From NCBI RefSeq assembly GCF_009727055.1, contig NC_052349.1:40831501-40895500 (forward strand): a DNA stretch of 64,000 nt, given 5' to 3'. The translations under genes were made by a program, and so were the position numbers. The notes beneath the pieces are model-generated. The model made no database searches, was not told the DNA's origin, and was given only the letters and a program-made list of their open reading frames with translations. Shown here one piece after another: positions 57,001-64,000 of the stretch (positions are counted from its first letter, which is position 1; the number at the start of each line of letters is the position of its first letter). The DNA is from Benincasa hispida. Lineage: Eukaryota > Streptophyta > Magnoliopsida > Cucurbitales > Cucurbitaceae.

Positions 57001-57836
57001 TGAATGCTGCAATAACATCGATTTGCAAAGATTCAAAGCAAAAGAAAGCAGGTTCAATCGAAAGAAATTCACGTAATGTTACCTTCAAACGCGCATTTCT
57101 GTTCTGTTTGGCAAAATGATTTCCGTCCAAACCAAAGTAATGGGTCTGTATGTGTTCGAAAACAACTCCCCTCTTTTTTCCCTTCTTAAATTTCAATTTT
57201 CATAATATTAATATCTCATTTATTTAATTACACATATTCTAATTTTTATACTCTCCAAAAAAAAAAATAATAATAAATAAAAAAAATAAATAAAAATTGC
57301 ATGCATTGTAAATGGTAGGTTTAAGTAGTCTATGTATTTTCTATTTTGGTTTATTTTCATCTTTATACTTATTTTGGTTCTTTACTTTCAAATATGGTTC
57401 ATTTTAGTTTTTGTATTTTTAAAATATCATTTCCGTCTCTCCATTTTCATATTCATTCCAAAAATAATTTGTCATTTGCTTAAAAAAAATTATTCTATTC
57501 TTTTGAAAGTTGTAATATTATTTTTTACCTTTCATAAATATTTTAAATTGCTCTTATAGTAGAAATTTTTTAGGATTTTAAATGTGTTAAGTCTTAGAAT
57601 GGATGTGACGGTAACTTAGAACGAGACATCGATATTATCGTCTAAATTTTCGTTGCAAATGACTACACACCATTTCAGGTTTTAATTTTCGTATAGTATA
57701 TTAACAGATTTCTACTTCAAAGGTAATTTTAAAATGTTTATTAAAGGTCAAAAACAATTTTGCAACTTTCGAAATAATATGAGTATTTTTTTAAACAAAT
57801 AGCAAAATTTAGGGGTTTTTTTAAATATAATTTAGA

Positions 57837-58131
57837 CTCGATTTGGTAACCATTTAAAGCTCGCTTGATAATTTTTTTTTTTAAATTAAGTCTATAAAAT
57901 CACTTTCTTTCATTGTTTTCTAGGTTTTGTTCTATACATTTCAGGAGCGTTTTCAAAATCAAATCTTCTTTTTTAAATTGAAAAAATTTGTTTTTGTTTT
58001 TGTTTTTGAAAATTAACTAAGAATTCAAATGTTTATATAGTACATATGCAAACCATGAGTAAAAATTAGGAGAAATCCAACATAAATTTCAAAACAAAAA
58101 TAAAAAAATAAAAATGGTTACAGAATGATCT
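57837..58131. mobile_element. MITE related to 4437-4733
   Basis: The left end CTCGATTTGGTAACCATT and the right end AAATGGTTACAGAATGATCTC are inverted copies. The interior has TTTGTTTTTGTTTTTG runs like the first copy. A further related half-end (GGTTACCAAACATAGTC) lies at about 58514-58530. Both copies sit about 0.3-0.6 kb beyond the duplicated PPR sequence, so they may have been duplicated with it. Confidence 0.6.
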
Positions 58132-59500
58132 CTTAGTTTTTTAAGATTAAGTCTATAAAACTTATTCCAGTTCTCCATTTCTTGCTTTACTATCTATTTT
58201 CTATCAATATTTTAAAAAACTAAACTAATTTTTGAAAACTAAAAAAGTAGACCTCGTTATTTCATTTTTATTTTTGGTTTTTGAAAATTAAATTTATTTT
58301 CTCTCAATTTCTTACAATGATTTGTATTTTTTTCTTAAGTACAAGAGTTGAATTAATTCTTAACTAAATTCAAAAAAATAAAAAATATGTTTTTAAAAAC
58401 TACTTTTAGTTTTCACTTTTTGTTTGGTTTTTGAAAACATTGGTAAAAAGTGGATAACAAATCAAGAAATTTAAAGGTTAAAGGAGCGTTTATAAGCTTA
58501 ATTAAAAAAAAAAAGGTTACCAAACATAGTCATTGTTTTAAAACTTGTTATAAAAATCATTATAAAAAATAAAAAGGAAATATGCTTCATTTTTACCAAA
58601 AAAAAAAAAAAAAATCAAATGCTTATTAAAGGAGGTCTTAATTAACTTTTAATGAAAGTCCACCGACTATGATTGAAATCTTCAATTAATAAATGTGTTT
58701 TCCCCTTAAAAATATAATGTTTTGTTGACTACATGAACTTTCATATATGCCTTTAATAGGTTGTTCCTAATTTTCTTTTTTAAAGACTTGTTCTTGAATT
58801 TTAGGAACTTTACAATGGTTCTCTAAACTTCTAATTTTGTATACAATAGGATAGGTCTCTAAACGATTAAAATGTATAAAAGGATCCAAATTTTTTGGGT
58901 CTAATAAGTCACTAACATATTAACTCTTTTTTAAGATTAGTATTCAACTACTTTTTAAGATTAATAGATTTATTATACATAAAACTGAATGATGCATCTA
59001 ATCATATCTAAACTTAAATTTTGTCAATAATAGATGACGGATCCAATATTAAACAAAATTTCGAAAGTTAAGGACTTAAGGACTTATTAAAGAAGCAAGA
59101 ACCTACAACACGGAAAATTGTCTCTAAACTTGTAGTTTAATCTATTGTGCAACAAATAAAATGTAATGTCCCAGGCCAAAACATAGAATTGCACTAAATT
59201 AAGTATACTTATCTTTGAAGCTCTTATGATTGAGCCACTAAAAAAGAAAGATGCAACATGTCGGGTAACTTTCAATTCTTTTAGGTCTTTCTTAACCATA
59301 CTCTTATATACTCAAGATCTTTCTTTTTTGGATGTGATCTTGGTTCATTTATGTACCCCTCATGAACTCAACTGTTACATAAAAATCACTTCAAGAAAAT
59401 AAAAGTGATGTTAAAATTTTATAAGAAACATTGAAAATTAGTTTTCTAAAAGTTAGTGAGAGGACAACTACTTAAAACAGCACCAACACAATTCCCATGG
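58132..59500. other. AT-rich intergenic stretch
   Basis: No gene recognised. It holds TTTTTAAGATTAAGTCTATAAA-type repeats and GGTTACCAAACATAG (a MITE half-end). Confidence 0.35.
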
Positions 59501-59519
59501 AGAATAGAGGAAAACTAAT

Positions 59520-59665
59520 GTGGGAAACAAGATGCTCAACATACTTCATACACTTCTTGAACAGAAGAAGAAGAAGATAGGACACCAAAATAATCGAAAA
59601 CAATGCGAGCAAGCGAATGGGCTACAAAATTACAAAAACGAAAACAATTAATACGAGAAAAAAAT
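59520..59665 (-). pseudogene. Possible RNase H-like (LINE tail) remnant
   Basis: Minus-strand translation gives FCNFVAHSLARIVFDYFGVL and SSSSSVQEVYEV, resembling the end of the plant RVT_3/RNase H-like domain (SCNxxAHxLAK). Only about 45 codons are seen, so this is tentative. Confidence 0.45.
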
Positions 59666-59669
59666 ACCC

Positions 59670-62600
59670 GCTTGCAATGCAATCTCTACCGTAACTTAGA
59701 GTTACTTTACAGTAACTTCAAAATTTGTATAATCACATCTTGAGGTTGTGCAACCAATCATACTTGTGATTAAAATCAATTATAGAAAATATAATAAAAA
59801 ACCTAAATGTTTTAACTAAAAGAAAAAAAAAAAAGTTCAATTTTAACCTTAAAGTATCAATTTTAACTTCAAGCTTTCAAATTTATCATATTGAACCCAA
59901 AATTTTCTATTTGCTCTTAGAAGTTCAAGAGTCCAACCTACTCTTGACAAATTTGAAGGTTTCATATTTGATTTTTTACAAGTCGAATTATTGGTATGCG
60001 GGTAGAAATTATATCTTTTTTTAATATATGAAGTCATTCTAAAGAGATCCCTCCTTTTAATCTTCTTTTGTACTATTTTTTTTAATATAAGACATATTTG
60101 AGAATGATTTGAGTAATATATTCTCGATAAATCACTTTGAAGGTGGTTTTATATAATCGTGAGTGATTTTATTTTTAAAGAGAATTATTTTAAATTTAAA
60201 ACAATTTCTTTCCTTTCATATTATTTTGTCATAAAACTTTAAGAAAAAAAAAAATATTTTCATTTTCATTTGTACCTCCCTAAAATCACCCTAAAATCAT
60301 ACACATTTCTTTAGGTTAGATTATCTAAAATTGGATGAAATTAAAATTTTATACCAAAATTTGATACATTAGCCATAAAAGGGGAGTCATGCATATGAAC
60401 ATATTTGGTGAAAATAATATCAAATTTGACACATTTGATAAAATATTTTGTAATTGGCACAAAAATAAAAACTTGCATTTGAATTTTATATATTAAAATG
60501 AATACCAAATTGAGGGAAGCCTTTAAAAGAAATATATATATATATATTTTAAAAAGTAAACATATCACGCCCATCACGTGTACCTTGCAAACCGACAGCG
60601 GTGGTATCTTCTTCACACTTTTGGTGCTTTCGAATGAATTTGGAATAAATCGAAAATTCAAATTCTTTAGAGCTACCAAATTAAATTACTAAGGTTAAGG
60701 TTAAAATATTATTTTAGTACCAATATTTTTAGGTCGGTTCAATTTTAATCTCTGAATTTTCAATAAATCTCAAATTTAAAGTTTGTTTGAAATACATTTT
60801 CAAGTGATTAAATAAAAAAAACAAGTGGTTTTGAGAACAATTTATGTGTTTGACAACTACCTAAAATGAATTTTGAAAAAAAAAAATGAGTTTATAAAAT
60901 AAGTTGGTTTAAGATAAATACTTGAAACTAACTTTTAGATTAATGAATTTTAAATGTTTAATGGGTTAATCCACTTAATTTGTATGAAAAATTCTGGCAC
61001 CACCTCCGATGACCGTCGACGGGCACCTCCGGCCACCCCTGGCGATCGGCAACCAACTCCGGCTACCAATGCTACTAGAGAATTCTTTTATGAAATTAAT
61101 AAATGCATTTTTTTTTTTTTGTATATATAACAAATCAAACAAACTTTTACATAAAAACATTTTTGAAAAAGATTTGCCAAACACATTTATGTTTTTATTT
61201 TAAAGAGTTTTTATCGGAAGTGTTTAGATGAAAATGAGTTTTTCGAAAACATTTTTTCTTAAGTTTTTCTAAAGTCTTTCCAAACAGGCTTTTAGTCTCT
61301 CAAAATTATTTTTTTGACTGAAATTGATATAACAATAATAATAGTTTTCATGTAAGAAAATATAATATGTAAATATGTTTTCAAAATTTATAGTAAAATG
61401 CTAATCGATGAAAGTTTTTTAAATCAACAACAAACTAGAAATTAGACTAAATTTAAGAATTACGAAATGTACATAACTAAAATTGAACAAATTTCTAAAT
61501 ATGGAGACAAAAATAGTATGTTAACCCATTAGATTATAATAAATTCAATGGAATAGTTCACTTTATTACAATGAACTTTCATTGGGTTCGATTCGAATTA
61601 TTGGCATGTACTATAACTCTTAATGTCATAAGTTTAAATTGTTGATTGTACTAAAAAAGAAAAAACATGTTTGGTTAAGTAGGTCAATTTTAACCTCAAA
61701 CTTAAGTTACGACCTTGAATAAGTGTTGTAATTTAAATTTTAACCATACATAAATAGTCCATTTATAATGTCCTTAGCCCATTATGAGTGAGCTTGAGGA
61801 CATTACGAGTGAGCTTGATTCAACTCTCATTGACATATACAATAAGAGGTTCAAACCTCATCTTCATAGTTGTTGTATTAAAAAAATTAATTAGAGGTCG
61901 GTTGGGATGCTAAGTTGAGATATAAAGTTTGAGACTCTAAAGTTTATATGTCTGTGAAGTACATTATATTTGTATTTGAAGTAATGAGTTGAGTTCATAT
62001 GTCAGGAGTATATGGTATAGTTTTTTTGAACTCTACAATTTTTTAAATTCTAAATAATCTGTTTTTATGATGATTATTTTTGTTTTGAAATTTTTTGTTA
62101 ATTAATTCTACCCCATATTTGTTTGAATAAAATATGGATTATAATTTTTTCTTTTATTTTTTAAATATTTTTCTTTTATTTATTTTTTGGGGTCACAAAC
62201 AACAATTATCCCACCATTTTTCTTGCATGAATATGTTTAAATAAATTGGGAAACAAGGAAAAATCAAAACTTTTCATTCATAATTTTTCTCAATGAATTT
62301 GATCATAGCCTTCTTCTTCTTCTTGCTCTTTATTTTTTATCTGCCATAAGATTTTTTTTTTTTTTTCAAAATTGAATCTACCAAATCATCTTAGCAACCA
62401 ATAGAATGGCACCACATTTATTCAATAATTTCAGTTTCAATTCCTCTAAATTTGGAGGATCATCTAAAAGCAAATATCAACGTTTACGCTAATTCTTGCT
62501 GAAAAAATGTTCCATAAAAAAATCTCCATTTTATGATTTTTTTTTTTTGTTATTTGTTATTTTTGTTTTTGCTTAACTTATTGTTCCACCATTCAACTAC

Positions 62601-62910
62601 ATACATACTTTTCCAAATTCTTAACATTAATTTGATATGTGAACTCAATTAAATAAAAATATAATTTATAATTTTTTTTATATATACATATTGTTATTAG
62701 CGTAGACAAAATATTATTATTTATATAATCAACAACTCTACAACATATTTCAATAGTCATGGAACGTATGAGTTGAACATACATAAAAAATAGGATTGTC
62801 AATATCAAATTACTATAAAAGATGACTATTAAACACTATAAACTAATAATTCTAATTGTATTTAAACACACTTTCACTAGCCAAGCTTTTTTTTAATAGT
62901 ATATTATTGG
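59670..62910. other. AT-rich intergenic DNA with a short minisatellite piece
   Basis: No gene is seen. 60990-61075 is a short copy of the CACCTCCGG/CAACTCCGG minisatellite in the same orientation as 19500-19840. The remainder is A/T-rich spacer with phrases typical of TIR-type repeats. Confidence 0.4.
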
Positions 62911-62914
62911 TCAA

Positions 62915-63260
62915 GTTGATCGATAGAGTTAGTTGTTGAGGATGAACAACAAAGTTGGTGGTTGGAGTTAGTTGTACGAAGTGATCATTAGAGTTGGCTG
63001 CCAAATGTGGTTGTTGTTAAAGTTAATCGTTAGAGGTGGTCTACATCAGAGTTGGTTGCCTGAGGTGAATGTTGGTATTGGTTGCTAGGGGTAGTTGTCA
63101 TCAGAGTTGATCATCAAAGAGGATTTTTGTTGGAGTTTGTAGTGAAAGATGGTTGTTGGAGCTAGAGTTGGGCGTCAGAGTTGGTCGTCGAAGTTGATTT
63201 ATTGAAAGTGATTTTAGCCGGAGTTTGTAGTCGGAGGTGGTTGTTGGTGAAGGTGTTAAC
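62915..63260. repeat. Minisatellite, reverse-complement orientation of 19500-19840
   Basis: Units such as GTTGGAGTTAGTTG, GGTGGTTGTTGGAG and GAGTTGGTCGTC repeat loosely every 25-30 bp. This is the reverse complement of the CCAACTCC/ACCACCTCC type in intron 7 of the kinase gene. Confidence 0.75.
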
Positions 63261-64000
63261 ATTTAATATGCAAAAGCAATTTGGATTTTAAACATTTTAA
63301 CTACATTAGATAATAAGCATGCAAGTTCATATTATATGAAATTAGGGTTTAAGAAGCACAACCTTTGTAGAACTAAAAAATTTCAACAATCTCTCCTTGA
63401 ATTTTGATCACGAACTGTTAGTGGACTATCGTAAAAGTTTTTTCCATTATTTTTGGACTTTGGAACGGATTGTGACATCCACACTTGTGAGAGATTTTAG
63501 GAAATTTAAGAGAATTTTGGTGAGAACCTAAGAGAGACAATCTCTTCAAATTCACAAAAATGCATTAACCCCTTTTTTCCATCAAAATTCTACTAATTAT
63601 AGACTAATTACGTGCAATGAGATTTAACCTCAAAATGACACTTCAAAAAGGCATGCAATAGTGGGAGATTAGTTGTTTTAAGTAAGTGGGTTTTGTGGGA
63701 AATTTCCACTTAATATAAAATTATTTCAAAATTGATTTTCATAAAATCAATTAAAAGAATTATTGATTTTAAAATAATGAATTTCTTAAATTCAATTTTA
63801 ATTTTAAATAAAATTAATTTAAATGATTAATTTTAAATAATTAATTAAACAATTTAATTAATAAAACACCAATTCCAAACATGAATCTCTATTCATGTAT
63901 TTAATATTTAAATCCCATTTAAGTATTTCTAACTCTCCAATTTGTTTAATTCAATAATTAAATGTTTTTAATTATATTGTATATAATTAACATTTATTCC
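63261..64000. other. AT-rich intergenic end of window
   Basis: No gene. Toward the end there are many AATTTAAATTAATT-type runs. The phrase AATCTCTCCTTGAATTTTG near 63388 resembles retroelement leaders, but nothing can be assigned. Confidence 0.35.

Noticed and set aside
1..64000. CRISPR arrays, operons, bacterial-style promoters or phage genes
   Set aside because: No regularly spaced identical repeats of CRISPR type and no tightly packed reading frames. All features point to a plant nuclear genome.

Overview
This is nuclear DNA of a flowering plant: AT-rich, with multi-exon GT..AG genes, type I MADS-box, PPR-DYW and WAT1-type genes, plant Ty1/copia and hAT elements, and pieces of plastid and plant-mitochondrial DNA. 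A eudicot, possibly a cucurbit, is my guess from the repeat style; nothing in the window proves it.

Only two genes look intact. The first is an ABC1/ADCK1-like (aarF-domain) atypical kinase on the minus strand. I assembled it from 16 exons between 37911 and 8339 (555 codons, all junctions GT..AG and in phase). Most of the window's first 38 kb is this one gene, because intron 7 is about 18.3 kb long. The second is a single-exon type I MADS-box gene on the plus strand (52818-53909) whose C-terminus holds tandem 50-residue repeats.

Layout: 1-1740, LTR-like repeat with degenerate short tandem motifs; 2007-3071, LINE 3' end; 3072-3860, antisense PPR pseudogene (copy 1); 4.1-8.3 kb, AT-rich DNA with MITEs and a hairpin; 8.3-37.9 kb, the kinase gene. 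Intron 7 (13603-31893) holds a decayed hAT transposon of about 5.15 kb with a second hAT-like element nested in its transposase, a CCAACTCCGG-type minisatellite, about 5.4 kb of mitochondrial-like DNA interrupted and bounded by N gaps, and a decayed but intron-containing WAT1/UMAMIT pseudogene. 38.4-39.98 kb is plastid-like DNA (psbD start, rpoB end) split by a putative 1.75-kb solo LTR with a 5-bp target duplication. 42.0-51.16 kb is a degenerate copia element whose RNase H region is split by a 3.8-kb hAT element with an 8-bp target duplication. 52.5-53.9 kb is the MADS gene. 54.5-55.24 kb is an antisense copia fragment and 55.28-57.1 kb a PPR-DYW pseudogene (copy 2, related to copy 1). From there to 64 kb there are MITE-like and minisatellite repeats and no gene that I can support.

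The genes do not form a pathway. The main interest is the nesting of organellar DNA and transposons inside a gene that still has a complete reading frame. The mitochondrial-like block itself carries a nuclear receptor-kinase piece, a plastid-type tRNA piece and Ty3/gypsy reverse-transcriptase pieces.
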